Source: Hysterangium stoloniferum
Taxonomy: Eukaryota > Basidiomycota > Agaricomycetes > Hysterangiales > Hysterangiaceae
Length of the DNA stretch: 64,000 nucleotides
Reading direction: 5' to 3'
NCBI GenBank assembly: GCA_015178975.1
Contig: WHVD01000087.1
Location: 248,001 to 312,000, forward strand
The notes under the pieces are model-generated. The model saw nothing but the letters and a program-made list of their open reading frames with translations, was not told the origin of the DNA and searched no databases. Shown here one piece after another: positions 46,235 to 56,718 of the stretch; within the stretch, counting starts at the first letter, position 1; every line of letters begins with the position of its first letter. The position numbers and the translations under genes are program-made.

Positions 46235-47386
46235 CTAGGCAGGCCTCGTTTGAACAGAAAGGTTTGCCATATGATGTGAGGCAATTTGCTCAAAGGCCCT
46301 GATATATGTCTCATAGGCTAAGGACTTCCATCTGCCCGCTAATCGAACAATCTCGGGATTGACTCCTTGCACTAAGAAAAAGGAAGCGCCGCCAATGCGG
46401 AACGAGTGGCCGTAGGTCGTTCCCCATCCCCAGGCTCCCAGGATCGAGTTAATCCGCTCGAGTGCCGTTTTCTTCACTAAAGGTCTGATATTGCCATTGC
46501 CGTCTCGCCAGCAGAATAGGGGATCATTGGGCCCGGCTGGGACGATTCGTGACAAGTTGATTAAGGCATCGACTGGGCAGACTCCTTGCTGGTCCATTAT
46601 GAAAACTGATTGGGAGACTCCAGGTTTGGATGTCTTTGATGATGGTAGGTCCAAACGTGTGTAGCGTTTACCATCAATGTCATGGCTGATACAAACGTCC
46701 TTTCGCGATAGGTGTATTCTGGCATCAAAACATGCATAAGCAGGGACTGTGACTTCACCAAAACGCATTAGTCCCCAGAAGGCACAAGAAGCGGCTGCCC
46801 AGATGCAAGCGTCGAAGGTGTTGTTCAGGTCTAGAGCCATCTTCAAGGCCTTTAGCATTCCAAGCATCACTGGTGGCCGTGGAGGACGCCTTCGTAATCT
46901 GCCCTGCAGGTTCTCTAGGCCCCACAGTGACCAGTTGATCCTTGAATGATCATCCTCTGACAGCGGAGGTGGCCAACCCTGTGCTACGTGCCAAGCCCTG
47001 ATTGCTGCGAGGTACTTCCTCGTCCCACTGACTGAGATTGTCTCAAAAGGTGTACCACCAGTGAAATTCTCACCCAAATATGATGGGTCTGCTGATGCCC
47101 ATAGTGCGAAGGAGTGTAGCAGCGGGAAGGATGCTGGGAGTCTCTCGGCTTCAGGAACTGAGAAAATATCGCAAAAAATATGAAATTTGCGTAAGCCAGC
47201 CCCATACCCATTGGTATCCCGCAGTGATGCCTCTGAGGCGATCCCGGTGAGTAGGTGAAGAATGGGGTGGTCCACTGTGGCTGGTGGAGGTGTGTTGACC
47301 CCTTTCCATCTGAACAGCTTCTCACCTGACTTACATGATGGCCTCAGGGTTGATGGGAGGAGGTGTAAATGGCGTGTTGCTGGCAT
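46235..47386 (-). CDS. Tyrosine recombinase of the Ngaro-type element
   Basis: 383-residue ORF of the phage-integrase fold, which would integrate the circular DNA copy by site-specific recombination. An N-terminal helical SAM-like region (residues about 40-150) is followed by the catalytic domain. Candidate active-site residues are the first Arg in FWGLMRFGEV (about 205), Lys in the SSKTSKPG hairpin, the box II motif HSFRIGGASFF with His and Arg (about 333), Trp in AGRWKS and the nucleophile Tyr in YETYIRAF (about 363). The ORF looks complete at its C-terminus; its true start may lie further upstream. A decayed homologue lies at 39570-40760. Part of a fossil element. Confidence 0.9.
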   Translation of the reverse strand: MPATRHLHLLPSTLRPSCKSGEKLFRWKGVNTPPPATVDHPILHLLTGIASEASLRDTNGYGAGLRKFHIFCDIFSVPEAERLPASFPLLHSFALWASADPSYLGENFTGGTPFETISVSGTRKYLAAIRAWHVAQGWPPPLSEDDHSRINWSLWGLENLQGRLRRRPPRPPVMLGMLKALKMALDLNNTFDACIWAAASCAFWGLMRFGEVTVPAYACFDARIHLSRKDVCISHDIDGKRYTRLDLPSSKTSKPGVSQSVFIMDQQGVCPVDALINLSRIVPAGPNDPLFCWRDGNGNIRPLVKKTALERINSILGAWGWGTTYGHSFRIGGASFFLVQGVNPEIVRLAGRWKSLAYETYIRAFEQIASHHMANLSVQTRPA

Positions 47387-47427
47387 CTGTGGGGGTGGCG
47401 CGAACGGAGCTGGGATTGTGACTGGCG

Positions 47428-48830
47428 CTACAATGATTGGATCCGTTGCTCCAGGTGTTTGGGGATAGTAATCTCGGTATGAGTGCGTGCCCTTGGAAAG
47501 CCTTCGAGGAATTGGGTGATATGCCCACGTGAGAGAGCGTCTGATATGTTGTACCTTGATGGTATGTATTCAGCTTTCAGTTGTATTCGGTTCGTAGCTA
47601 AGAGTTTGTATATCTCTTTGAGGATTCTGTTTGTTTCTGTGCTGCGTGATCTGCCTTTGTTCAGGATAGCAACAACCCCGCTGTTGTCTGACCGCACCAA
47701 AAAGGTTGAATGTGATGGGTGCTGCTGGCATAATAATCCATTTTGCAGGGCTACTCTCAAGCCCAACTCTACGACCACCGCCTCTGCCCATCCAATATCG
47801 AATTGGAGGTGTGGGCCTACTTTGAAACCCGGTGCCCACTTCCATACCGCCCACTGGTCACCAACCACCACACCTAACCCGAAGGAGGTGCTGGCATCCC
47901 CCCACCATCCTATGTCTATGACCTCCGATGAGGGGATAGGTAGCTCGTTTGGAAGATGTTGTAGAATAAAGTGAATCCATGAGAGGTCGGCCAGCACTGC
48001 TGGGCTCGGGTGTAATGATGCCCTTCGGGACTGGAAGCTGGATGCAAATGTGGTAATGGAGCGTAGAAAAGGTCGTATCCATGGGAAGATGGATGATATG
48101 TGAACTAACTTTCCATATAGCTTTTCCGCCTCGTTCGCAGAAACAAGTGCATCCTCCAATGCCCATTGGCTGATCAACTCGAGGGTGGCTCGTAGTTTCT
48201 CCGGTGGGATTGTGACTGTCCTGGAGGCCAAGTCCCACACAAAACCGATGTATTTCTGTTTGGTGGAGAATGGCCGTGTCTTGCTCTGGCTCCATGGTAC
48301 GCTGAAATGCGACATTAGGGATATGAAGTCCTCCTCGGTCCAAGATTCCCCAGGTGGGCGAATGGCGAGGAAGTCGTCTACCCATTTGAGGAGCCACCCG
48401 AAGCCAGCCTTCCTGTATAGCACTATGAGCATGTCGGCAATGCTGCCGAATACTCCAGCACTTGAGGCCAGGCCAAATGCCACTGCTCGGTCGACGTACA
48501 CCTTGCCGTCCCAGAATATGCAACATGCATTCTGTTGGTTCGGTCTTATTGGAGTGACTCAGTATGCAGCTGAAATGTCGAATGTGGCTGCTACACAGCC
48601 ATCTGGTAAGGAAAGGATCAGAGCTGCGGCATCCAAGAAGGTACCCCATTCTGTGGGGAAGTCGTCTGGGTTTATGCTGCTGTTTATGGAGGGGTGTTCT
48701 GTGTCTCCCCATGGCAAGGAAAGGTCTTGGATTAGGCGGTAAGTGTTTGAATGCGGTTTGGGGATCAGGCCCAAGGGTGATGTCTGGAATGGGCCAATGA
48801 GCCGCTCCAGCTCTTCTGGTGTGTAGCCTT
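47428..48830 (-). CDS. Ngaro-type reverse transcriptase / RNase H (fossil)
   Basis: The RT N-terminal part (up to about 48830) shows GLIPKPHSNTYRLIQDLSLP and the first catalytic aspartate in ATFDISAAY. The long following ORF shows the RT active site LKWVDDFLAIR, the thumb, then RNase H with IGWWGDASTSFG, WAEAVVVELGL, VRSDNSGVVAILN and the closing YNISDALSRG. This arrangement, RT and RNase H followed by a tyrosine recombinase instead of a DDE integrase, is diagnostic of the DIRS/Ngaro order. The coding region is interrupted, so the element is not intact. Confidence 0.88.
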
Positions 48831-48999
48831 TGGAGTAGCATCCTGCCTCTTGCTCGCTCGCTATGTATCTGTAAATAAAGTCTGTGTCTAGTAGTGAAGA
48901 TTTGTGATTTTCGAAAAATGAGGGTGCGAGATAAGGCAGAACTGCTTGCCGTCAGGGGCAGCCAGGGTGTGCTTGTTTCTGGCATTCTGGACAATGGGG

Positions 49000-50431
49000 G
49001 CGGCGTTCTTTCCTGCCGTGGTGAGCCTGGCACTGCAATCTGCTGGAAAGTGTCCTTGTGAACCACACCGAAAGCAGTGAGACCTCTCCCCCTCAGGGTG
49101 TGGTTTCTTTCAAGAAGCCGACAGATGGGCTGGGGGTCCTGCAGAGCGAGGGCGCTTTGGAGGGGTGACTGAAGGGCCACTAGTCCTCGATGCCTGAAGT
49201 GCTGCTCGTGTCGAAATTACAGTGAGTGCATTGGTGTCCAAGCAGCCCAAGTCGTGGGTGAGGTTGTGGGCTGCTGCCTCCCGTTGCTGGGTGTCATAGT
49301 CCATCGCAACCTCCCAACTATGCGACTTCGCATGGTCGTTACGATTGAGTGGTGTGCCATGAGTGCATTGGCTTGGGCGTCCCCACCATGAGCCCTTGTG
49401 CAGTCGACTGCCGCTGCTGCAGCAGCTAGCCAGTCAATGATGCTAATCCCTTTCTCGTTCTCACGATCTAGCCCTTTAGCCGTAATGCTGCCAGATGGTG
49501 AGAAGGTAAATTCTTCTGTGCCTCGTTCCACCTTCCAGCGAGCTTCTGTTCTGAGCGCTGTGTAAGGGACATAGTGCAAGTTCCGAAAGGCTTCCTCCAC
49601 TTTCCGTGGTATAGCTGAAAGGAGCGAAGGGGGGGGGGGGGTTGTAAGTGCCAGGTCATTGCGAAAAAAAAAAGGGAAAAATGAAAACCCTCAGCAGGAG
49701 GGGGGGGGGGGGGGTATGTGACCCATGCCTGGCCAGGTTGGCTGCATGCCCTGCATCCTTCAGATGGCAGTATGGCCATGTGGGCTGCACCCTCCAGATT
49801 GCAATGCAATCCTTCTGGGAGCCAGCGGCACCCCAGGTCAGAATGATTGGGCTGAAATGCCTGCTTACTGCAAGGCACCCCAGATGGGTAAGGTGCTGCA
49901 TGCCGCAAGCACCACAGATGGAAATGACCACCATCACTGAATGGAGAGGGGGGGGGGAAGGCACTCACGGATCTCTAAAGCGTCGGCCTTGAACCCTGGG
50001 ATGATATCTGGGACTAGGGTCCTCCTGCTGACCTTGGAACTGTCAGCATTCAGTGCTGTAGCGTTGGCCCACTGCACTGTGTCAGGGTCTGAGAACAATC
50101 TCATAATGCCTGGGGGACCTTCCGGTGCTGCCATGCCCACCCGCTCACTGGGGGTGCAACTGCTTGCCAGTGTGCTCCACTGGGCCATCAGTAGTGCAAT
50201 TTGGTTGTCTAGGTGTTCAATTTCACTTGCCAGCAGTGGAGGGCTTGCAAGTTGGTTCTGCTCATTGCCATCAGGGCTGTCGGCCTGTGGTATGGCTGAG
50301 GAATCGGCTGCCACCGCTGCTGCCGATGGTGGTAATTCTGTCCTCGTGTTGTCATGGTGTGCAGTGTTCTGCTCACATAAGTTGATGCCTAGGTGTGCAA
50401 ACACCCCTTGAGGTGCAGGTCCAGATGTCAT
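49000..50431 (-). CDS. Ngaro-type gag-like region (fossil)
   Basis: Upstream coding region of the element, just inside A1. The first ORF begins MTSGPAPQGVFAHLGINLCE, is Ala/Ser-rich, and includes a helical stretch with SEIEHLDNQIALLMAQW. A second ORF (49217-49600) contains RNLHYVPYTALRTEARWKVE. The end of the region has one zinc knuckle, CFRCGSQGHFPADC, at about 49030-49075, as in nucleocapsid proteins. The two ORFs are separated by about 330 bp of C-tract-rich sequence (minus strand) that may be an intron. Function is inferred from position and the knuckle. Confidence 0.72.
49630..49958. repeat. Three G homopolymer tracts
   Basis: Runs of 10-15 G occur at about 49629-49640, 49701-49714 and 49949-49957 (C tracts on the element's coding strand). 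They are slippage-prone and capable of G-quadruplex formation. They fall in the gap between the two gag-like ORFs. Confidence 0.8.
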
Positions 50432-50440
50432 CCTGTAAGA

Positions 50441-50624
50441 TAAAACGATGAGAAATAGAAGTAAACGAATGTTGATATGACAGGGAGTGAAAGACCGTCG
50501 AGAAGAAAAGACGATCAAGTCATTGTAAGAGAAAAAGAGCGTGGGCGTTCTTCATACGCTCGGCTGGACGTTGAGTGCCGAACTGCTCCCGGCAAGCCAG
50601 GGATTGTGCGGCACTCTGAACTAT
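50441..50624 (-). repeat. Ngaro A1 repeat (184 bp)
   Basis: The 5' terminal repeat of the element, matching A2 at 45899-46082. It ends exactly at the boundary with the Tc1 relic. Confidence 0.92.
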
Positions 50625-51560
50625 GTTCAATGGGATTTAGATCAAGGGACTGGGCAGGCCAGGATAGTACTTGAATGTCATTGTCTTCAAACCACTGTGT
50701 GGCCTTCCTAGATGTGTTTTTTGGATCATTGTTGTATTGAAAGTATCATTTGCCCTCCTCCATTTCCAACATTTCAAAGCTTTCTACCACTCCATTTCCC
50801 AAAATCTCCACATACTGACCAGCATCCATTCTCCCCTGAGCCTCCACTAACTGTCCCATATCATTCCACCCTATACAGCCCCATACCATGAGATTATTTC
50901 CTCCTCCATACTTGAAAGTTGGTGTTGTTGTTCAGTCAGATATTGGTTCCCCCCATTCTTTCCAAATATACACCTTTCCAACAAATCCAATTTGGTTAAT
51001 CTTAGTCTCATCTGTCCACAACATCCTTTTGAAGTCCTCCACAGTCCAGTTTTCATGGTACTGAGCAAACTCAAGTCACTTCTGACAATGAGTCTTTTTC
51101 AACATGGGTACTTTTGTCTTTGTTGCAGAATAAAAACCATTTTTCTTGAGTACATTCCTGACTGTTTGGGGAGTGACAGAGTTGGGGTGGCAGAATTAAT
51201 GAATTGGGTAGCTTAAACAGCATTGTTAAGTTTTCCAGATCTAATTTGAAGGACAATTGACTGTTTGTCATGAGTAGTAAGCTTGGAAGGATGGCCAGCT
51301 GGGTTGTTTTCTTTATCTGCAAGTACTTCAGCCTTGATTCTGCTAATTGTAGTCTCCCTAAACCAGTTTTAGTCTGGATTTGAGTGTAGGAATTATCCCT
51401 CTTGAAGAAGAGTGATAATAGTAAAGTATTGACTAGCAGAAATAGCTTTCATAGGGGTGGTAAAGACTAAGAAGTGGTTGAGCCACAAGTGGTTTAGACT
51501 TATATTTTTATTGAAATAGTAGCTTTTCTGTCAAAATAATAGAGGGTCAAAAAATCATTC
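50625..51560 (-). mobile_element. Tc1-like transposase relic A, CpG-depleted
   Basis: The minus strand carries decayed Tc1-family transposase. From N to C: VRNVLKKNGFYSATKTKVPM, WTVEDFKRMLWTDETKINQ with the first catalytic Asp, a GGGNNLMVWGC region, then NNDPKNTSRKATQWF with the second Asp and DLNPIEH with the catalytic Glu, cut at the Ngaro A1 edge. It contains several stops and frame changes, for example after HCQK and in EPISD. An inverted-repeat-like word CATTCCAATGA at about 51571 may mark its upstream end. Not functional. It is related to, but distinct from, relic B. Confidence 0.85.
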
Positions 51561-51599
51561 CAATGAGTGATTATTTTGTTTTATTTATTATTCCACCAA

Positions 51600-53400
51600 T
51601 TTGGATTCAAATTACATAAGCCAAGTGTTCAGTTCAAGCTAAGATGCTGTACTATATTGGGTAATCTTTTAAGAATTGTCTGATGTCTGGTATTTGTATT
51701 GTGAATCAATCTTTGGAGGATAACCCAAAACTTTAAAAGTTATTTATCCACTAAAGTATATATATTTATCTTACAATCTGATAAAAGATAGTCAAACAAT
51801 CATATGTATATAGATTATCCTTTTGGGGATAAATTCCACAGTATGGAATGGTGATAGTTCTGGTTAAGTTTCTAAATCAAATAAATATGAACTATATTTG
51901 AAAGTTTGCATGTATACAAGAGAATGCATCTTATCTCAAATATTAAGTCATAACCCAAATAATCTTGTTTAACCATGATATTTGTGGATATTTTAAAAGT
52001 CACAGAGATACTAGAGAATGCATCTTATCCCAAAGATTAGGTAACAACCCAGATAATCTTGTTTAACCATGACATTGTGCATACAAGGCTGTGACCCATG
52101 GGGGGCAAGATCCCATGCTACCACCCCACAACTTTACTCAGTCACTTCATGACCTGTGGATCAATAATAATGTCTTTAAATACTACATCAGCAGTCATAT
52201 CTGTCTTGGAATAATATTTTCAAATGCTTGATCATATGTATAACTTTTGTATTACCTTCTGTGACCATGTCATACTGAGGGCTTCTGTACATTCCAGCTT
52301 CCCATTTATTCTCATTCAGAGATTTATTTTTTAAAGTGATTAAAGTTTGCAATCAATAATAACATCCTTAAACACTAAATATTTGGCTTGGAATAGTATT
52401 TTCATTCTTCCTCAATTTGTTTCTCTTGAAGTGTCAGGTGTTTTCTTCCACATTGGACTACCAACTTCCCATATGGCTGTGATTGCCCTTCCCATGTCAT
52501 ATTGGGGACTTCTACAGATTCTAGATCACCATTTATTCTCTTTCATACTCATACCCCACTTTCCTTCCATTCCACTCATCTCTCTGTCATTGAATCTTTT
52601 AGTATACATAAATTATTGTCTTGTGTTCTACTAATCTCCAGTTCAAATATTGATTTACATAAAATTTTTCTGTTAAAAACCACATTGTTCAGGCCCCTAT
52701 GTGTATTTTCAACCTATGTACATATACTGTCCTCTGGCATTGTGATACCCAACAACATGCCCACTTAATGACTTCCTTTTTTCAACAATTCAATTCATCT
52801 TCCACAATTCAATTCATCTTCCACAATTCAATTTATCTTCCACAATTCAATTCATCTTCAACACATCTTTGACACATCTTTGGAGGATAACCCAAAACTT
52901 TTAAAATGATTTATTCAATAAAGTATATACATTCATATTGTTTGCTGTAGAATTAATATTTAATCAAATTCAGTTGATTAGGTATCACTCTGAAGAATGC
53001 AAAAATATTAATATTTATCCTATATCTGACAAAATTTAGTCAAACAATCATCTGTAGATTATTCTTTTGGAATAAATTGCACAATGGGGATTGGTACCCC
53101 AGATAGTTCTGGTTGACTCTCTAAACCAACTACATTTAAATTATATGAAATATATTTGAAAGTTTGCTTGTATACAAGAGAATACATCATAACCCCAAGA
53201 TTAAGTCATAACCCAAATAATCTTGTGTAACTATGTCATTTGTGTGTACTTTAAAAGGGCATGCATATTTTAAAGATGAAATTTCAGGTGATTAAATATA
53301 AACTCAAAGAATAAGTTGTTATGGCCAGAAGGAATAGTCTCACTTGAAAAATATAAGGGATTATTCAGTAAGATTTTGTATATTCAATAAAGTGTGACCA
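51600..53400. repeat. CpG-poor repeat block with internal duplication
   Basis: Two stretches, about 51711-52075 and 52868-53260, are diverged copies (CTTTGGAGGATAACCCAAAA, then GATAGTTCTGGTTGA/AG, ATACAAGAGAATGCATC). Between them, 52150-52340 and 52356-52560 are also similar to each other. A 19-bp minisatellite sits at 52786-52860. No coding sequence recognised. Reads as an old, internally duplicated repeat of unknown class. Confidence 0.6.
52786..52860 (+). repeat. 19-bp minisatellite
   Basis: Four near-identical units of TTCCACAATTCAATTCATC in tandem, in an AT-rich CpG-free block. Confidence 0.88.
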
Positions 53401-53406
53401 TCCTCC

Positions 53407-54546
53407 ATGTTTGGAAGTCAGATTTTCAATGAAGTGAATAATAGTGCCACTAATAACTATATGGAGAAGGTTCTCTGGTTTGGATGCAGGACATACATAT
53501 ATGATACTGTTTAATATCAGCCATAAACATATCCCAGCTATGTAAGCAGTGTAGCAAAGGACACCTAGTGCACCTGGTGGTCTTAAATCCCCACCCGAAG
53601 CTTAATATTCCTGTCCCATGCCCTACTATTTGCCCACCATCTCGAAGTGTCCTCTTAAGCTTTGGCCTAACCCCTCAGGAAATGAGGAAAAAATTTATGG
53701 AAAACATTTGGCAAGGATAACTATGGCAATTATTGAGCCACAATATATCCATGAAGAAGGCCGCCTGATTACATATACACATTCCCACAAATGTCAAGAA
53801 TTCACTGGCCAATGACTTGGCCACCCAACAAGTTACTAGTATGGAAAAAATAAAATGTGATATATGAGAACTGAAATAAAGAATGGGCTGTATTTGTCCT
53901 GTAGTATGGATGACTGTGTATTTTGGAAAAAATGTAAATTATCCTGATCAATGAAAAAGACCATTGATATAAGAAAAAGAAAGATAGTAATTAATGCATG
54001 AATTAGTTATCAGTAAAGCAAAGCTTCGGCTTCTTTATAAAAGTGCTTTGAAATATTACAGAGTGTAATTTCTACTGTCTGCCCTTTAAGGCATTAATAC
54101 AAAGCTGGAGGGAGGGAATAGGGTTTCGGGAGAGACAAGGATAAGGAGGGCCAATGGTTGAGCAGAAAACGATACAATACTCCCTGAAAACTTCTATGCT
54201 ATTCACCACTACCCACTTTGTAAAAGTTACCCATATATTGGGAACGGCACGGACACCATAAATACATAACCCGGTGGTGTTCTGGTGTCTTAGCATTAGC
54301 CGCAGGGGTCTGGACTTTCCCCAGGGTCTCCAAGAACACCACAATGGGCACTTCAGCTTCTCTCCTCAGGCTATTTTTTTTTCCTGTTGCAAAAATGAAT
54401 TTTTCAATTATACATATAAAGACTTTCAAGGAATTTTCAAAACTCTCAAAACTGACTGAGATAGAACTTTTGACCAGCACCTCAGTTAAAAATAGTGAAA
54501 TAACTTGAAAATAATTAATATAATATATATATACATTATGTATAAT
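53407..54546. repeat. Interspersed repeat, CpG-depleted copy
   Basis: Full-length relative of 44288-45540 without the MITE. Nearly every CG of the other copy is TG or CA here (CTCCGGTTCGG versus CTCTGGTTTGG). Its right end runs into an inverted LTR fragment at 54547. Confidence 0.75.
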
Positions 54547-55349
54547 TGTTAGGACCGGAAAACCTACCAGGCTCCAGACCCCATTCCTATAGGCACCCAA
54601 TTCTCTAGAAGCAAGTTACACTGTATATCAGATTATTTGTATGTATAACTAGATGTCCTAAATAAAGGAACTCACCTCAGCTGTTGTTGAAATTTTCATG
54701 GATACTATTCCCAGATCAAATATTGTTCCATTTGTCTGAGTAGGTGATGGTTAACTCATTGTAAATGGATGAGGACTATAATACAAGTCTCATCTATATT
54801 GTGCACTGTTATCTGTGACAACATCTGTGAATATACATTTGTGATGATATCACATGAATGTTTGTGTATGGTGTCATTAAGTGAATGCCTGCACACAGCA
54901 TTGCATGAATGATTGTTCATGGTCATGCATCGAAAGACACATGAAACACATGTGACAATAATATGAGGTTTAAACCTTATTTTAGTTTTCCTTTCAGTAT
55001 AAATACCCTAGAATGTCCATAGTTAGACCTCAGTTTCAATCACTTAGGATTTCACTAAATATATGTAAGTGTGATATTCTTGAGTTATTAGAACTTCTAT
55101 CCCTTTCCTTTATCCTTCATCCTTGTCTTATCTTCCTTTCCTTCTTTGTGTTTTGGTAGCCTTGTTAGTGTTGCCCTAACATAGTTCCAGTTTGTTCCCT
55201 ACTTCTTCCCATACTTCCTTTGACCTGTCACCACAGTTCACTTCCTGATTGGCCTTCTGATCATGTATAATACTTTTGTATAAAGTTCCTACTGTAAGGG
55301 CAACTCCTACTACCTACATAATATTCACACTAGACTAGCAGGAGGGAAT
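54547..55349. repeat. LTR fragments, including a TATA-box LTR relic
   Basis: 54547-54620 is the reverse complement of the end of the LTR at 55350-56190. Further right, TATAAATACCC at about 54999 is followed by pyrimidine-rich sequence, typical of an LTR promoter region. The word GTAAGGGCAACTCCTACTACC at about 55296 recurs at the solo LTR 39028. No coding sequence. Confidence 0.5.
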
Positions 55350-56190
55350 TGTTAAGTGGATGGTTTGGGCTTAGCAGAGAAACCTGCAGGTAATCCTGTA
55401 GGACTTGGCTTCAGCTTATAGGCTGCATCTTTGCTAGATTGTGGTGTCCAATTTCAGATGGGCAGATGGGAAACCCAGGGAGTCCAGGTGGATGATAGGT
55501 CAGTGTATCGAACAGTCATTGAGTCGGATAGTCAAATAGTCATGGTGGGAAAGCCATGGATGTTGACAGGTTGTATGATGAGTCAGGATGAAAATCAGGT
55601 GGCCCATGGGCCCTGAGATGACAAGGAGGGGGTTATGGTTCACAGATGAGAGGTGGGTATGAACTGAGGGGAATCTTAGTCAAGAATCTAAGTTGATTTT
55701 CTGACTGGATTGTATGTACAACATTTGCTAGCTTATATGTATAGACAATGGAATGTATGCAATACCAAATCCAGTAATAATTACAGACAGAACAAGAAAG
55801 CCTGAAACAGGAAAGGTAAACACCAAACTAGATGTTAGGGACAGAACAGGATGGGAGTGGGGTCTAAAAACATGACAGGTTGGGGGTGGGGTCTGAAAGC
55901 ATGACAGGTAATTTGACCATAATGGGAATGGGGCTCAGTTAGAGAGCTGATGGGTTGTCCAGGCAGAGTCCAGAGACTAATGTGTGGAATAGAGTTGGAC
56001 ATAGACAGGGTTGATGTGTGTGGGTCCCGGTAGTTTGTCTGATGGCTGGTGCATGAGACACAGAGAGTCAGGTGTAGTGTGATGTCTGGGTCCCAGGGGT
56101 TGTCTGGTTAGCTGTAACTTGCTTCTAGAGAGTTGGGTGCCTATAGGATGGGGTCTGAAGCCTGGCAGGTTTTCCAGTCATACAGTAACA
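55350..56190 (+). repeat. Solo LTR, 841 bp, CpG-depleted, with 5-bp target duplication
   Basis: TGTTAAGTGG...CAGTAACA, flanked by GGAAT at 55345-55349 and 56191-56195. It carries the shared core at about 55398-55460. It is related to the CpG-rich solo LTR 14395-15438 (shared words GGGACAGAAC and AAACATGACAGG-like). Older than that copy by its CpG loss. Confidence 0.85.
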
Positions 56191-56718
56191 GGAATCCAAA
56201 GTTATATTAGAACTAACATATATACAAACAACTATCTAACTCACCTAGCAGGAGGGAATCTGAAGAGAAACAGTCTAAGGAATTCCCCTTGCAAGGTGTG
56301 ACCCATAGGCACCCAGTAGTCTAAAAATAACTCTACCTAATACAAAACAGGGGCCTTTCCCACAATGGAACACTAATGCTATGAGCTTCTGAAGTTAATC
56401 ACATACTTCTCAGAAGCATATATTAGCCACAGTAGTTGATATCTACAAGGAAAGGGAAAGTGATGAAAGGCATGGAGTTGGACTGTGGACTCAGGGACTG
56501 CAATAAGGTGAGAAAATAGTGCTTCCTGGGGCCTACCACAATGAGTACTTGACCAATTGAACTGAAGTTTTTAATTTAGGTAGTCATATATGTTGGCTAT
56601 ATACCCTAAGAATTTATGACATAAGCATTATTTGTCATCAAACTATAAATCAAATACTAATGCAATCTCATTGGAACAGTTTTGTCCCTGGTATATAATC
56701 CAATATAAATCATATAAT

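Larger units (their letters stand above)
45671..50624 (-). mobile_element. Ngaro-type (YR) retrotransposon with split direct repeats
   Basis: A 4.95-kb element without LTRs. In its own direction: A1 (50624-50441), gag, RT/RNase H, tyrosine recombinase, B1 (46182-46082), A2 (46082-45899), a 127-bp spacer, and B2 (45771-45671). A1 and A2 are both 184 bp and nearly identical; B1 and B2 are both 101 bp. This A1-ORFs-B1-A2-B2 order is the hallmark of Ngaro-like YR retrotransposons. CpG is intact and the repeat pairs differ at only a few bases, so the element is young. Its ORFs carry about three or four breaks. No target duplication is seen, as expected for recombinase-mediated insertion. Its right edge abuts a Tc1 transposase relic. 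Confidence 0.9.

Noticed and set aside
47858-49180. 440-codon minus-strand ORF with many Arg, His and Pro
   Set aside because: It overlaps the RT/RNase H frame of the Ngaro-type element in another frame and shows no domain; the RT motifs are in the other frame.
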